Origin: Pseudomonadota bacterium
Lineage (GTDB): Bacteria > Pseudomonadota > Gammaproteobacteria > Eutrophobiales > Eutrophobiaceae
DNA length: 64,000 bases
NCBI GenBank assembly: GCA_013112535.1
Contig: JABFGI010000004.1
Location: forward strand, 62,001 to 126,000
Direction of reading: 5' to 3'
The notes beneath the pieces were generated by a model, which was not told where the DNA came from, did not search any database, and worked only from the letters and a program-made list of their open reading frames with translations. The position numbers were made by a program, and so were the translations under genes. How positions within the stretch are numbered: position 1 is the stretch's first letter; the number at the start of each line of letters is the position of its first letter. Below, piece by piece: positions 1 to 9,769 of this stretch.

Positions 1-137
1 AAAGCTAAAAAGGCATAACGCTGGTCGATCATGCGATTAATAGGTTCTGCCCAACCATGGTCATTTTCAGCTAATGTAATAGATAATGAATGAGCATTAT
101 TTTGATAGGCAGTCTGGCTGCTTTCATTTTTGTTCAT
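1..137 (-). CDS. Partial CDS, N-terminus of unknown protein
   Basis: An ATG at 137-135 opens a frame that stays open leftward to the window edge, giving 45 codons that begin MNKNESSQTAYQNNAHSL. No Shine-Dalgarno is obvious upstream, but the frame has no stop and the first residues are polar, as in a soluble protein. It diverges from the small membrane-anchored protein gene at 206. The family is not recognised from this fragment. Confidence 0.4.
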   Translation of the reverse strand, partial: MNKNESSQTAYQNNAHSLSITLAENDHGWAEPINRMIDQRYAFLA

Positions 138-205
138 AGTAAATTTTTAAATAATGATTATGTGCTATATTTTATAACTTCTAACTTTTATCCAGTTATT
201 AGCTT

Positions 206-826
206 ATGTGGAAAATAATTTTAATAGTCATCGCTATTGTTATATACAGTTGGCAAAGCAATGATGCAATTTCCATAGATTCTAATGTTGGCGATACGTT
301 TTCTGTTGAATACGATTCCAGTTTATCAATTAAAAAACCACCTATACAAAATAAAATTAACAATTCAAAAATATCTTTTCAGCTTGATGACTACAAGGTG
401 ACGCCACTGGCTAACTTCCAGCTAATTGCTAAAGTCCTTTCTGAAAAATATTATCGAAGGGGTCGTGAGGCGGAACTTTCACCTGTTGACCTGGCTTTAG
501 GTTGGGGTCCAATGTCAAAACAGGAAAACCTGAACGCACTCACTATAACACAATCAGGGCGATGGTACCGATGGCGTACCGATAACTTTCCAATACCAAG
601 AAGAGAGATTGAAACTAATAGCGCAAATATGCATTTTATCCCTGCTAACGACATTGTTAAGAAGAAATTAAAATCGATAGAAAAGGGAGATACCATTAAA
701 TTGAAAGGCTATCTTGTCCAGGTAGTTGGCGAAGATGGCTGGCGTTGGAACAGTTCAATGACTCGTGAAGACACTGGCAATCATGCCTGTGAGCTAATTC
801 TACTTGAAGATATAAAGAAGCTTTAA
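206..826 (+). CDS. Conserved hypothetical membrane-anchored protein
   Basis: The 206-residue product starts with a short hydrophobic segment (about residues 2-14), which looks like a signal anchor or uncleaved signal peptide, so the rest is probably periplasmic. The body has a Trp/Tyr-rich central part (GRWYRWRTDNFPIPRREIE) and a C-terminal stretch with WRWNSS, then TREDTGNHACELI. Such a tail with one Cys is typical of a widespread uncharacterised family, but no enzymatic motif is visible. Upstream (168-185) is AT-rich with a TATAAC-like -10; there is no clear ribosome binding site. It converges on the thioredoxin-like gene at 848. Function unknown. Confidence 0.65.
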   Translation: MWKIILIVIAIVIYSWQSNDAISIDSNVGDTFSVEYDSSLSIKKPPIQNKINNSKISFQLDDYKVTPLANFQLIAKVLSEKYYRRGREAELSPVDLALGWGPMSKQENLNALTITQSGRWYRWRTDNFPIPRREIETNSANMHFIPANDIVKKKLKSIEKGDTIKLKGYLVQVVGEDGWRWNSSMTREDTGNHACELILLEDIKKL

Positions 827-847
827 TAACTAGAACTTGTAATGTAA

Positions 848-1405
848 CTATTCAGGTTTAAATTCAGGAGGAATTTGTTCTGCCCACTGAATAGCATAAG
901 ATGAATCTTTCTTTTTAATAGCCTGTTCCAGCATTTCTTCATTTACGACTCCATTTATGCGAAGGACTAATATACCTTCAGGATTATAAAAAAATGTTAA
1001 TGGAATCATGTTAACCGGCTTGCCAATCACCTCACTTGCAAGCTCTGCATCAACCATAAGTAGGGGATAGTTGATAAAATAATCCAGGGCAAAATTAGCC
1101 AGATAATCTTTATCGGGGAAACCAAAACTTGGCCAATCCAATGTCAAACCGATAACAATCGCATCTTTATTATGGTGACCTTCGTGAAAAACAGTGAGAT
1201 CAAATAATTCATTACGACAATACGGGCAAGCAGTCGCCCATATATTTACGACAACCCATTTGCCCTTACCGATATATTCATCCAGAGAATGTTGATTACC
1301 ATCCAGATCTTCTAAAATAATATTATGGGCTTCAGAAAAAGCTGTTTGAGAAAAAGACAATAATATTAAACTACAGACAAAAATACGTATCGATTTAAAC
1401 ATCAT
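848..1405 (-). CDS. TlpA-like periplasmic thioredoxin-fold protein
   Basis: 185 residues. An N-terminal signal peptide (cleavage near residue 25, after AFS) exports it to the periplasm. The thioredoxin fold follows, with VVVNIWATACPYC placing the redox-active CPYC at residues 60-63, typical of TlpA/ResA/DsbE-type thiol-disulfide oxidoreductases. A cis-Pro-type segment (NMIPLTFFYN) lies near residue 135. Such proteins usually reduce or maintain cysteines of exported proteins, for example for cytochrome c or copper-site assembly; the specific partner is not evident here. It stands alone, downstream of tRNA-Phe on the same strand. Family assignment is firm, exact role is not. Confidence 0.8.
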   Translation of the reverse strand: MMFKSIRIFVCSLILLSFSQTAFSEAHNIILEDLDGNQHSLDEYIGKGKWVVVNIWATACPYCRNELFDLTVFHEGHHNKDAIVIGLTLDWPSFGFPDKDYLANFALDYFINYPLLMVDAELASEVIGKPVNMIPLTFFYNPEGILVLRINGVVNEEMLEQAIKKKDSSYAIQWAEQIPPEFKPE

Positions 1406-1539
1406 TTTATTATTTAAAAGACAACATATAAAAACTTATACGCTCATTTAACCTCAGGCTAATAGTTAAATTATACGGATAAAATAGACAAACAAGAAAC
1501 TGACACGAAAAAGAATACACTTCTAAAGCATTAGAATAA

Positions 1540-1615
<76 letters not shown>

Positions 1616-1681
1616 ATTATTGGTGTTGGACAAAAAAGACGCGTATTAAACCGGTATAGTCGTACCACGTCAAGTTTGATG

Positions 1682-1954
1682 TTATTTCTCTGGCTCTACG
1701 AATTCTTTAGGTGCTTCAGAGCCGCCCCCAAAGAAAAACTTCTCCATCTCTTCCTCAAGGAATTTGCGGGCTTTCGGCTCGATAGGGGTTAATCGATACT
1801 CATTAATTAACATTGTCTGGTGACCCAGCCACATTTGCCAGGCTTCTTTGGAAACCTGCTCATAGACACGCTTTCCGAGTTCCCCCGGATACGTTAATGT
1901 CGCTAATCCTTCAGCTTCTTTATCAAGTTTGACACAATGTACTGTACGACTCAT
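1682..1954 (-). CDS. yggX: Probable Fe(2+)-trafficking protein YggX
   Basis: 90 residues, the usual length of the YggX family, opening with the hallmark [17 protein letters not shown] and containing the conserved [17 protein letters not shown] core. These small cytosolic proteins protect iron-sulfur proteins and help iron handling under oxidative stress. Its ATG overlaps the stop of mutY by the ATGA arrangement (1951-1954), so both are translated from one message, the same mutY-yggX order as in E. coli. The pairing is sensible, since MutY is itself a 4Fe-4S enzyme. Confidence 0.95.
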   Translation of the reverse strand: MSRTVHCVKLDKEAEGLATLTYPGELGKRVYEQVSKEAWQMWLGHQTMLINEYRLTPIEPKARKFLEEEMEKFFFGGGSEAPKEFVEPEK

Positions 1955-3015
1955 TTAATCACCATCATATTGTTATTTAACTCTTGCAACATGGACACAA
2001 CCGGGGCAGGAAATCCCAAATTAGAATCCTGACCCGGATTAATCCATGTCGATAATCCATCTTCACATACCATACTATCCTGCCCTGCCAGTTTGATATG
2101 AACAGGCTTAATCATCAAATTAAAATGACTAAATGTATGTTTAAAGTGTTTGTATTCAGTCTGCTGTTTAATATTTAAACCATACTGTTTTTTTATTTCG
2201 CTGGCTATTGAATCATCTAATGAAAATTCAGGAAAGCACCAAAGACCACCCCAGATTCCTGATGGAGGGCGTTGTTGTAATAACACCTCGCCTTTTACAT
2301 TTTCTATAATAGCAAATACTGTTTCTTTATTCGGCCGTGTTTTCTTTGGTTTCGAACCGGGAAAATCATGCTGCCTTTCAGATTTTCTGGCATAGCAGGA
2401 TCTGGTTAATGGACAAACATGACAATCTGGATTTCGACGAACACAAATTGTTGCGCCAAGATCCATAATTGCTTGTGTGTAGTCCCTGACCGATTCAGTT
2501 GGCATATGCTGCTCAGCATATGTCCAGAGTTCTTGTTCGACTTTTTTCTGTCCCGGCCAGCCTTCGATTCCATGATAACGACTCAACACCCGTTTCACAT
2601 TCCCATCCAGTATAGGTTGTCGTTGTTCACAAGCCAGTGACAATATTGCACCTGCGGTTGAACGCCCTATACCCGGAAGAGCCATTACTTTATCCAAAGA
2701 GGCGGGAAAGATGCCCTGATATTTTTCAACAATAATATTTGATGCTTTATGAAGATTCCTTGCTCTGGCGTAATAACCCAAACCAGTCCAATGGTGTAAG
2801 ACATTGTCGAGATTCGCTTTGGCTAGCGATTCAACATCAGGAAACGTTTCCATAAAGCGCTCGAAGTAAGGAATGACAGTAACAACCTGGGTCTGCTGCA
2901 ACATAATTTCAGACACCCATACACAATAAGGTGTTTGTTCTACTTGCCATGGAAGGTCATGTCGACCATGTTTTTTAAACCAGGCAAGTAAGCGATCAGA
3001 AAATTGTCTACTCAC
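1951..3015 (-). CDS. mutY: A/G-specific adenine DNA glycosylase MutY
   Basis: 354 residues. Removes adenine mispaired with 8-oxoguanine or G. The HhH-GPD domain is complete: catalytic Glu36 in SEIMLQQTQ, the helix-hairpin-helix [12 protein letters not shown] (113-124), and catalytic Asp137 in [10 protein letters not shown]. The four 4Fe-4S ligands (Cys191, 198, 201, 207; C-x6-C-x2-C-x5-C) follow, and a Nudix-like C-terminal domain for 8-oxoG recognition starts near 230. The start codon is GTG (3015-3013); the next residues align with family N-termini, so this start is preferred. The gene follows the AsmA-like gene by 18 bp and overlaps yggX. Confidence 0.96.
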   Translation of the reverse strand: MSRQFSDRLLAWFKKHGRHDLPWQVEQTPYCVWVSEIMLQQTQVVTVIPYFERFMETFPDVESLAKANLDNVLHHWTGLGYYARARNLHKASNIIVEKYQGIFPASLDKVMALPGIGRSTAGAILSLACEQRQPILDGNVKRVLSRYHGIEGWPGQKKVEQELWTYAEQHMPTESVRDYTQAIMDLGATICVRRNPDCHVCPLTRSCYARKSERQHDFPGSKPKKTRPNKETVFAIIENVKGEVLLQQRPPSGIWGGLWCFPEFSLDDSIASEIKKQYGLNIKQQTEYKHFKHTFSHFNLMIKPVHIKLAGQDSMVCEDGLSTWINPGQDSNLGFPAPVVSMLQELNNNMMVIK

Positions 3016-3033
3016 TACAATGTCAAACTATTG

Positions 3034-6000
3034 TTAGAATATTTTATCAAAAACGTCTTTAATCACTTTTTGTTTAATATCCTGTACAGGTTCCTGGGGA
3101 ACGACTTCTTGTTCTCCTCCCGGTTCAGTAGTAGTACCGGAGCTTTTCTTTTTTACACCAATTTCTTCAAAAAGCTTATCCACGACTGCTTTCTTAACAA
3201 TAGTCGCAGCAATGGCCTCAATATCCGGCTTACAATTTTTATCTGCTATTTTTCCTTTACATTTTATCGGTACTTCATGACCACCAATGTTATAGGTTTT
3301 TTCTCCTTGCTTTACACGAGTTGGATCTGCTTTAGCTATTAAAACATATTTCCATGTTTCATCATTAAGGTTTAACAACATCCCTTTTCCTGTCACGCTA
3401 TAACCCGAACCTAACATCAACATGTCATTATTATCGATAATGCCATTATGGATATTTAAAGTTGCCGTTAATTTATCAAACTCTGTTTTTTCACCTGCAT
3501 CCGGTGTACCAAAGTTTTTATTTTCAATCATAATTTCAACCTGATGCAGAACGCTTTTTACATCGACACCAATTAATGTGCCTTTTTCAAATAAGATATC
3601 ACCCTTACCTGACAAAGTATTTCGTAATGTATTTATGTCAGCACCACTTGAAGATACATCCAGAGTAATATTTGCTGTTCCTTTAGCATTGGCCGATCCG
3701 ACAACGTCTGTTAATAAGGGTTCAGCTTCAACACCTCGAAGCTTCGTATTCATTGTTAGTTTCGGCAATTTGCCAGTCGCATCAAGATGTATATCGCCTG
3801 CGTAAGATCCTTTATAAAGCTTTGCCGTAGCCGGTGCTAATTTAATATCGCCTTTGTCAGCACGAATACTCAACTCCATATCCGATAGTTTTGCATTTGA
3901 GATAGTCAATTGCCCCATTACAAAATCACCTTTAATCTTTATCGCCCGTAATGTTTCAACTGGTAATCCTGTCGCTGCACCAACAGCAGCCGCTTCTGGC
4001 GTAACTGCTTTAGTTTCTGTGTCTGGCGGCAAATATCGATCAGCATTTAATTTATCAACACCCAGGCCGAACTCAATATCTAATGGTGATATTTGTTTAA
4101 TATTAATATCACCCTGTAACTTTGTTTCGTCGAGCTCCGCTTTAAGATCTTTTAGAGATAAGCTGCTTGTTGTCCCGGAAAAAGAACTCGCTACCGCAAA
4201 ACGCTTTAAAACATTTGCGTCTGCCGTTTCAGGTACTTCTTTATTTAAAGATTTCATGAATTGCCGTAAATCAAATGGTGCGAGCGCAATTTGACCTGAG
4301 ATAGCTGGAGCCGTTTTAAATTTTGAAGCATTGATACTGCCTTTTACATCAAGACCTAAACCCTTTACTTGTAAACCACTTAGATTAAAGGTTTCTTTAT
4401 CAAGATTTATTTCTGAATCGGCATGGATGGTTAACCTGGCTGGCGAATTAGGAATTTGTTTTCCAGAAAAGACACCTTCGAATGAAAAGGGTTTCAGGTT
4501 AAGTTTACTGGTATTACCATTAATACCCGTATTGACACTGATTGATTTTAATACTTGCGCAACATCTGCCTGACCCATGGCCGTTAATAATGGCTTTGGG
4601 TTTTCACTACTTACAACAATTTTACCGTTCATACTGCCATTACTTTTCTGGATATTATCACCTTTCAAATTACCATTAACTTTAAAACCAAAGGCATTAA
4701 CATTAAGCGATGGTAAATTAATTTTTCCTGATCCAATATCAGCATCAAACTTCGTATCGATATCAAATGCTTTCTGTTCTATTTTGCCGAGATCGTTTGC
4801 TAGCTGACTATCTCCTTCTTGCAAGCTTGTAGCGATCTGCAATAACAAAGGTAAATTAGGCCCTTTTGCTTTTAATTCGCCACTAATCGCAGGTGAATCA
4901 GAATTTATTTTTCTGGCTTTTAAATTTCCATTTGCTGTCATTCCCAATGCGTTAATTGACAAGGCTGGTATTGAAACGCTATTTGTTTTCGAATCCGTAT
5001 CAAAGCGAGTATCAATAGCGAATGATTTTGATACTGATGAAAGTTGTTTTGATAACGCATCAGTATCTTTCTTTGAAGCGCCTTTTAATTGAGCCATTAT
5101 CGAAATCAATAATGGTAAATTATCGCCGCTGGCTTTAAGCACACCATTGATCGCCGGTGTGTCTGAATTAATTTGTTTACCACTGATTTTTCCGGAGGCA
5201 TCCATCCCTAATGCTTTAATGGACAGGCTCGGGATGTCAATGACCCCACTTTTTAAATCAACGTCAAAATCCGTTTGCACATCAAACGGTTTGGACGCAG
5301 AAGCAAGCTCTGAAGACAATGATTTTAAATCCTGGCTGGCTTCGCCCATAAACTGCGAAGCAATTTTTATCAACGCAGGAAGATCAGCTCCATTAGCTTT
5401 AATTTTACCTTTAGCAGCAGGAGTTTCTGAACCAATATTACGTGCATATATTTCTGCATTAATCCTGTTACCCAATAAACTAATATCGAGTTTACTTATA
5501 TCAATATCATTTCTATTGGTATCGGCATTAAATGACGTACTGATATCAAACTTCTTATCCGACATTTTTGCTAATTGACTCGCTAACGGTTCTACTTCAA
5601 CTATTTTTAATAGTGCAGCCAGGTCTTTACCGTTAATGGCAACCTCACCTGACACTTCAGGTTTTCCAGAAAGAATTTTTGCTGATTTAATTTGACCTAT
5701 AAGCTGCGTATCGAAAGCAGTTAAATCAAGTGAATTAATACTGGCTGTCTCTTCATCAAGATTAATATTAATCTCTGAACTTAGCTTAACTAATGCCTGT
5801 CCACCCGGAATTTCTTTGCCCTTAACATTAGCTTCTAACAACATTGGTTTTAATAATAAAACATCGCCACTGTCTTCATAGGCAACTGTACCGTTAAACT
5901 GAATCGCCGCTGACAACGCTGGTTTGGAAGCAGAAGCATTTAATACAGCGGAAAGAGTAATTGGCTCGCCATACTTCAATTCACCAGTACTGATCTTTGC

Positions 6001-6531
6001 ATCGGTAATTTTGTATTCAAGGCCCTGCTGTTTATCATTCCAATATATATTGGCTTCTTGTATATCAATGCCACCCAACACTAATGCGGCTAAGGGCATG
6101 GGTTGATTATCTTTCGTAGCTGTATCTTCCGCTTTAATCAAGTCATCCCAGTTACTGACACCTTTTTCGTTTCTGGCCAGATTCACTGTTGCACCATGCA
6201 AAACCAATGTATCCATTTCCAGTTCTTTTCTAAGTAACGGCAACAGTTTTACGCGTGCTTTTATCGTTTTTGTTTGCAAGAAGGGCTTATCACCAAAACC
6301 CTTCGCATTACTCACCGTAATACCTTCAACATCCAATCCTAACCAGGGGTAATAACTAAGATTAATATCACCATCAATACGAATATCACGGCCAGTTTCT
6401 TCTTTTAATTTTTCAGCAATCGATCCCTTATAATCATTAGGATTAATATAAATCAGGGTTATGACTATGGCTGCAATGACCAAAGCAATCATTAGACCTA
6501 TGCCAAAAAATAATTTAAATAAAAATTTCAT
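3034..6531 (-). CDS. AsmA-family protein with expanded tandem repeats
   Basis: 1165 residues, roughly twice the length of E. coli AsmA. One N-terminal membrane helix (about 9-29) is followed by the AsmA signature YINPNDYKGSIAEKLKEETG and WLGLDVEGITVSN; the rest is periplasmic beta-rich sequence. Residues about 316-665 are four tandem units of about 88 residues with a recurring FD..T.FD.D....I.IP.L.I.ALG pattern. The C-terminal AsmA-like part contains IKGDFVMGQLTISNAKLSD and ends in a Glu/Lys-rich tail. Known AsmA-like proteins influence outer-membrane phospholipid and LPS balance, probably as lipid-conducting bridges. It lies between argH and mutY with short gaps, so is probably cotranscribed. 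Family certain; substrate inferred. Confidence 0.88.
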   Translation of the reverse strand: MKFLFKLFFGIGLMIALVIAAIVITLIYINPNDYKGSIAEKLKEETGRDIRIDGDINLSYYPWLGLDVEGITVSNAKGFGDKPFLQTKTIKARVKLLPLLRKELEMDTLVLHGATVNLARNEKGVSNWDDLIKAEDTATKDNQPMPLAALVLGGIDIQEANIYWNDKQQGLEYKITDAKISTGELKYGEPITLSAVLNASASKPALSAAIQFNGTVAYEDSGDVLLLKPMLLEANVKGKEIPGGQALVKLSSEININLDEETASINSLDLTAFDTQLIGQIKSAKILSGKPEVSGEVAINGKDLAALLKIVEVEPLASQLAKMSDKKFDISTSFNADTNRNDIDISKLDISLLGNRINAEIYARNIGSETPAAKGKIKANGADLPALIKIASQFMGEASQDLKSLSSELASASKPFDVQTDFDVDLKSGVIDIPSLSIKALGMDASGKISGKQINSDTPAINGVLKASGDNLPLLISIMAQLKGASKKDTDALSKQLSSVSKSFAIDTRFDTDSKTNSVSIPALSINALGMTANGNLKARKINSDSPAISGELKAKGPNLPLLLQIATSLQEGDSQLANDLGKIEQKAFDIDTKFDADIGSGKINLPSLNVNAFGFKVNGNLKGDNIQKSNGSMNGKIVVSSENPKPLLTAMGQADVAQVLKSISVNTGINGNTSKLNLKPFSFEGVFSGKQIPNSPARLTIHADSEINLDKETFNLSGLQVKGLGLDVKGSINASKFKTAPAISGQIALAPFDLRQFMKSLNKEVPETADANVLKRFAVASSFSGTTSSLSLKDLKAELDETKLQGDINIKQISPLDIEFGLGVDKLNADRYLPPDTETKAVTPEAAAVGAATGLPVETLRAIKIKGDFVMGQLTISNAKLSDMELSIRADKGDIKLAPATAKLYKGSYAGDIHLDATGKLPKLTMNTKLRGVEAEPLLTDVVGSANAKGTANITLDVSSSGADINTLRNTLSGKGDILFEKGTLIGVDVKSVLHQVEIMIENKNFGTPDAGEKTEFDKLTATLNIHNGIIDNNDMLMLGSGYSVTGKGMLLNLNDETWKYVLIAKADPTRVKQGEKTYNIGGHEVPIKCKGKIADKNCKPDIEAIAATIVKKAVVDKLFEEIGVKKKSSGTTTEPGGEQEVVPQEPVQDIKQKVIKDVFDKIF
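4537..5586 (-). repeat. Four tandem ~88-residue repeats inside AsmA-family gene
   Basis: Residues about 316-402, 403-491, 492-580 and 581-665 align. Each carries an FDI/V-x-T-x-FD-x-D start, an IPSL-I-ALG centre, a GK-INSD-PAI-G turn and a NLPLLL-I end. They are diverged at DNA level, so the expansion is old. Confidence 0.7.
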
Positions 6532-6547
6532 TACTATGTTATCCGTA

Positions 6548-7939
6548 TCATTCGTTAACTAATTTATTAAGTCGCTCAATCGCTAACTTAACCTGTTCCG
6601 GCGCAGTGCCGCCGATATGATTTCTTGCTGCGACTGATCCTTCCAGCTCAAGTACAGAAAACACATCTTCCTTTATGGCATCACTAAACTGTTGAAGTTC
6701 AGGCAAAGTTAATTCCGATAAGGTTTTTTCATGCTGAATGGCAAATTGAACCGTTTTACCGACTATTTCATGTGCATCTCTAAAAGCGAGCCCATTTACA
6801 ACCAGGTAGTCCGCCAGATCCGTCGCTGTGGCAAAACCTTCAGCTGCTGCCTGATACATTGCTTCTCTGTTTACGGTAATCGTCGGTATTAGACCTGCAT
6901 AGGCAATCAGGCACATTTTTACAGTATCAATAGCATCGAACAGGCTTTCTTTATCCTCCTGATTATCGCGGTTATATGCCAACGGTTGCCCTTTCATCAA
7001 CGTTAGTAATGACATCAAATCACCATAGACACGACCTGTTTTACCCCTGACTAACTCAGGAATATCAGGATTTTTCTTTTGTGGCATGATAGAAGAACCT
7101 GTACACCAGGCATCCCCCATATCGATAAATCCATTTGCCTGCGAAATCCAGAGTATCAATTCCTCGGAAAACCTGGATAAATGCATCATGATTAAACTCG
7201 CTGAGGCAGAAAACTCGATGGCAAAATCTCTGTCGCTGACAGAATCAAGCGAGTTTTGGGTCACACCATCAAAACCCAGTTGCTCAGCAACATACTCTCT
7301 ATCGATGGGATAAGTTGTCCCCGCGAGAGCAGCCGCACCTAATGGCAATAGATTAAGTCTTTTTCGACAATCCTGAAGTCGAGACCTATCTCGCAATAAC
7401 ATTTCAGCCCAGGCCATAATATGATGACCAAATGTCACTGGTTGTGCCGATTGCATATGGGTAAAACCGGGCATAATCGTGTCATATTGCTCTTTAGCGA
7501 GTTTTATCAGGGCATTAAGCGCCTCATTCAATTTTTCGCATATTTGATCAATTTCTTCTCGTAAATACAGTCGAATATCGGTTGCAACCTGATCATTTCT
7601 CGATCTGCCGGTATGTAATTTCTTACCCACATCTCCAATATGTTCTACCAATGCCGTCTCAATATTCATATGCACATCTTCCAGCTCAGTCAACCATTGG
7701 AACTGACCAGAACTTATATCATTCTCAATCTTCTCCAGTCCTTGAATAATTTGCTTACTTTCCTTTTCAGAAATAACACTCACCTTTGCTAACATGCGGA
7801 CGTGAGCTATTGAGCCCATGATGTCATAATGCGCCAAACGCTGATCATAGGAGACTGATTCTGTGAATATTTCAACGAATTTATCGGTAGGAGCCGAAAA
7901 TCTCCCACCCCAGGGTTTTTCTGTATTATTTGAAGTCAT
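6548..7939 (-). CDS. argH: Argininosuccinate lyase
   Basis: 463 residues, the normal family length. It splits argininosuccinate into arginine and fumarate, the last step of arginine synthesis. The fumarase/aspartase-superfamily signature [12 protein letters not shown] sits at 281-292 with the catalytic Ser in the mobile loop; [13 protein letters not shown] (109-121) and the catalytic His161 in [10 protein letters not shown] are intact. The start [15 protein letters not shown] matches the family. It diverges from algZ at 7993 across 53 bp, an argH-algZ-algR neighbourhood also known in Pseudomonas. Confidence 0.98.
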   Translation of the reverse strand: MTSNNTEKPWGGRFSAPTDKFVEIFTESVSYDQRLAHYDIMGSIAHVRMLAKVSVISEKESKQIIQGLEKIENDISSGQFQWLTELEDVHMNIETALVEHIGDVGKKLHTGRSRNDQVATDIRLYLREEIDQICEKLNEALNALIKLAKEQYDTIMPGFTHMQSAQPVTFGHHIMAWAEMLLRDRSRLQDCRKRLNLLPLGAAALAGTTYPIDREYVAEQLGFDGVTQNSLDSVSDRDFAIEFSASASLIMMHLSRFSEELILWISQANGFIDMGDAWCTGSSIMPQKKNPDIPELVRGKTGRVYGDLMSLLTLMKGQPLAYNRDNQEDKESLFDAIDTVKMCLIAYAGLIPTITVNREAMYQAAAEGFATATDLADYLVVNGLAFRDAHEIVGKTVQFAIQHEKTLSELTLPELQQFSDAIKEDVFSVLELEGSVAARNHIGGTAPEQVKLAIERLNKLVNE

Positions 7940-7992
7940 GACTCAATGATTTTATCTATATTTCAACAGCCGATAGTATAAGCGATTTTCAG

Positions 7993-9060
7993 ATGTCAAA
8001 GTTAGACAATCAAGATAAAAGCAGTTTCCTACCTGATTTTTGTAGTGTAGAGGTTCTGTTTATCGTTGTGCTAAGTGCCGAATTATTAGCCATCATTTTA
8101 TCATTGGCACTACCAATCTATTCTCGCGATATATTGTTTGATCTGGCAATGAATTCCCTGTTTGTCCAATGGATTTCGCTTAGCTGTGTCGGCTTACTCT
8201 GTATTCTGAGAAATTATTTTGCCACTCTTTCAGAAAAACGGGCAGCGACCCTTTGTTACTTAATTATATTGTTAGTCGCATTCATTATTTCGGAACTGGC
8301 CTGGTGGTCACTGTATGTTTATCCAAACACCATGACACCCGTAGAAAATTTTCACGCTTTATTCCTGTTACGTTCAATCGGTATTTCAGCCATTGTCGGT
8401 GCAATCGTCTTGCGTTACCTTTATGTACAACATCAATGGCGAAAAAATATTGAAGCAATGGCGACTTCTCGTTACCAGGCCTTACAATCCAGAATACGAC
8501 CTCATTTTTTGTTCAATTGCATGAATACCATTGCCAGTTTGACACGCAAATCACCGGAATTGGCAGAGCAGTCCGTTGAAGATTTAGCTGATCTGTTTCG
8601 TGCCAGCTTATTAGAACCAACCGAACTCTATAAAATTTCTGAAGAATGGAAATTATGCCAACACTATCTCCGTATAGAAAAACATCGTTTAGGTGATCGA
8701 TTACAGCTTAAGTGGAATATTGAAACTTTGCCGGAAGATGCCCTGGTTCCACCACTGAGTCTTCAACCCCTGCTTGAAAATGCCATTTATCATGGCATTG
8801 AACGTCTACCCGAAGGCGGGACGATTGAAATAAAAGGAACCATTAACGGTGATAGTTATCGTTTAACGTTCACTAATCCCGTGCCACCGGCTAACATTGA
8901 AGATACTCATAAAGGAAACAAACATGCACAGGAAAATATTCGTCTACGGCTGGATACGATCTTTGGCCAAGAGAGTAATTTAACTTTTAACCAAACTGAC
9001 GAGCATTATATTGTCGAACTGACTCTTCCTTACAAACGTTATGAAAATACTAATCGTTGA
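7993..9060 (+). CDS. algZ: AlgZ/FimS-type membrane sensor histidine kinase
   Basis: 355 residues. About four membrane helices fill residues 20-145, followed by a LytS/YehU-type His_kinase domain with the phospho-acceptor His171 in RIRPHFLFNCMNTI, and a HATPase with the N box PPLSLQPLLENAIYHGI near 250-270. There is no separate periplasmic domain, so the membrane bundle is probably the sensor. The partner AlgR gene starts inside the 3' end (20 bp overlap), implying translational coupling. In Pseudomonas the pair controls twitching pili and exopolysaccharide; a pilus role here is an inference favoured by the large pilus locus in the window. Confidence 0.88.
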   Translation: MSKLDNQDKSSFLPDFCSVEVLFIVVLSAELLAIILSLALPIYSRDILFDLAMNSLFVQWISLSCVGLLCILRNYFATLSEKRAATLCYLIILLVAFIISELAWWSLYVYPNTMTPVENFHALFLLRSIGISAIVGAIVLRYLYVQHQWRKNIEAMATSRYQALQSRIRPHFLFNCMNTIASLTRKSPELAEQSVEDLADLFRASLLEPTELYKISEEWKLCQHYLRIEKHRLGDRLQLKWNIETLPEDALVPPLSLQPLLENAIYHGIERLPEGGTIEIKGTINGDSYRLTFTNPVPPANIEDTHKGNKHAQENIRLRLDTIFGQESNLTFNQTDEHYIVELTLPYKRYENTNR

Positions 9061-9769
9061 TGATGAAGCATTAGCACGAGAAAGATTGCACGATCTGGTT
9101 ATCGAATTATTTCCCAACGCGGTAACGGTTGAAGCAATAAACGGACTTGATGCATTGGATAAAATTACTGAGCATACTCCGGAAATAGTATTACTGGATA
9201 TTCGTATGCCAGGCATGGACGGACTCGAAGTCGCCAATCATGTATTACTTATGGAAACTCCACCCGCTATTGTTTTTACAACCGCTTATCAGGATCATGC
9301 GTTGAGTGCCTTTGATGCAAATGCAGTTGATTATTTACTTAAGCCTATTCGAAAAGAGCGGCTAAAAACAGCAATAGACCGTGCCGCTGTAATGAACCAG
9401 ACTAAACTGGCCTCTCTCAATAATGCAGAAAATATTTCATCACAACGCACTCATCTTAGCGCCATGATTCAGGGTAACATCCAGTTAATTGCTATAGAAA
9501 ATATTTATTATCTTAAAGCTGATAATAAGTATGTCACTGCTGCCTGGCCTGGGGGGGAACTCCTGCTTGATGAATCTCTTGTCTCTCTCGAAGCCGAGTT
9601 TTCAGACCAGTTTATACGTATTCATCGAAATGCATTAGTTGCCATTAATCATATTGAAGCTTTAAAGAAGCCGTCAGATGGACAACATACTGTTAAATTA
9701 TCTGATATGCCTGTTGAGTTGGCTGTGAGTCGACGACACCTTCAGGAAGTAAAAAAAGTTTTTAAGTAG
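9041..9769 (+). CDS. algR: AlgR-type LytTR response regulator
   Basis: 242 residues. A receiver domain (1-120) has the phosphorylated Asp53 in VLLDIRMPGMDG, the acidic pocket DDE at 7-9 and the conserved Lys in YLLKPI. A LytTR DNA-binding domain covers about 140-240, with the family core ENIYYLKADNKYVTA and FIRIHRNALVA. It is paired with AlgZ through a 20 bp overlap. The stop overlaps the convergent gshA stop by 8 bp, leaving no room for a long terminator between them. Confidence 0.92.
   Translation: MKILIVDDEALARERLHDLVIELFPNAVTVEAINGLDALDKITEHTPEIVLLDIRMPGMDGLEVANHVLLMETPPAIVFTTAYQDHALSAFDANAVDYLLKPIRKERLKTAIDRAAVMNQTKLASLNNAENISSQRTHLSAMIQGNIQLIAIENIYYLKADNKYVTAAWPGGELLLDESLVSLEAEFSDQFIRIHRNALVAINHIEALKKPSDGQHTVKLSDMPVELAVSRRHLQEVKKVFK

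Noticed and set aside
3578..6106. Several long open frames opposite the AsmA-family gene
   Set aside because: They are antisense to a repetitive, clearly coding gene and have no ribosome sites or family resemblance.
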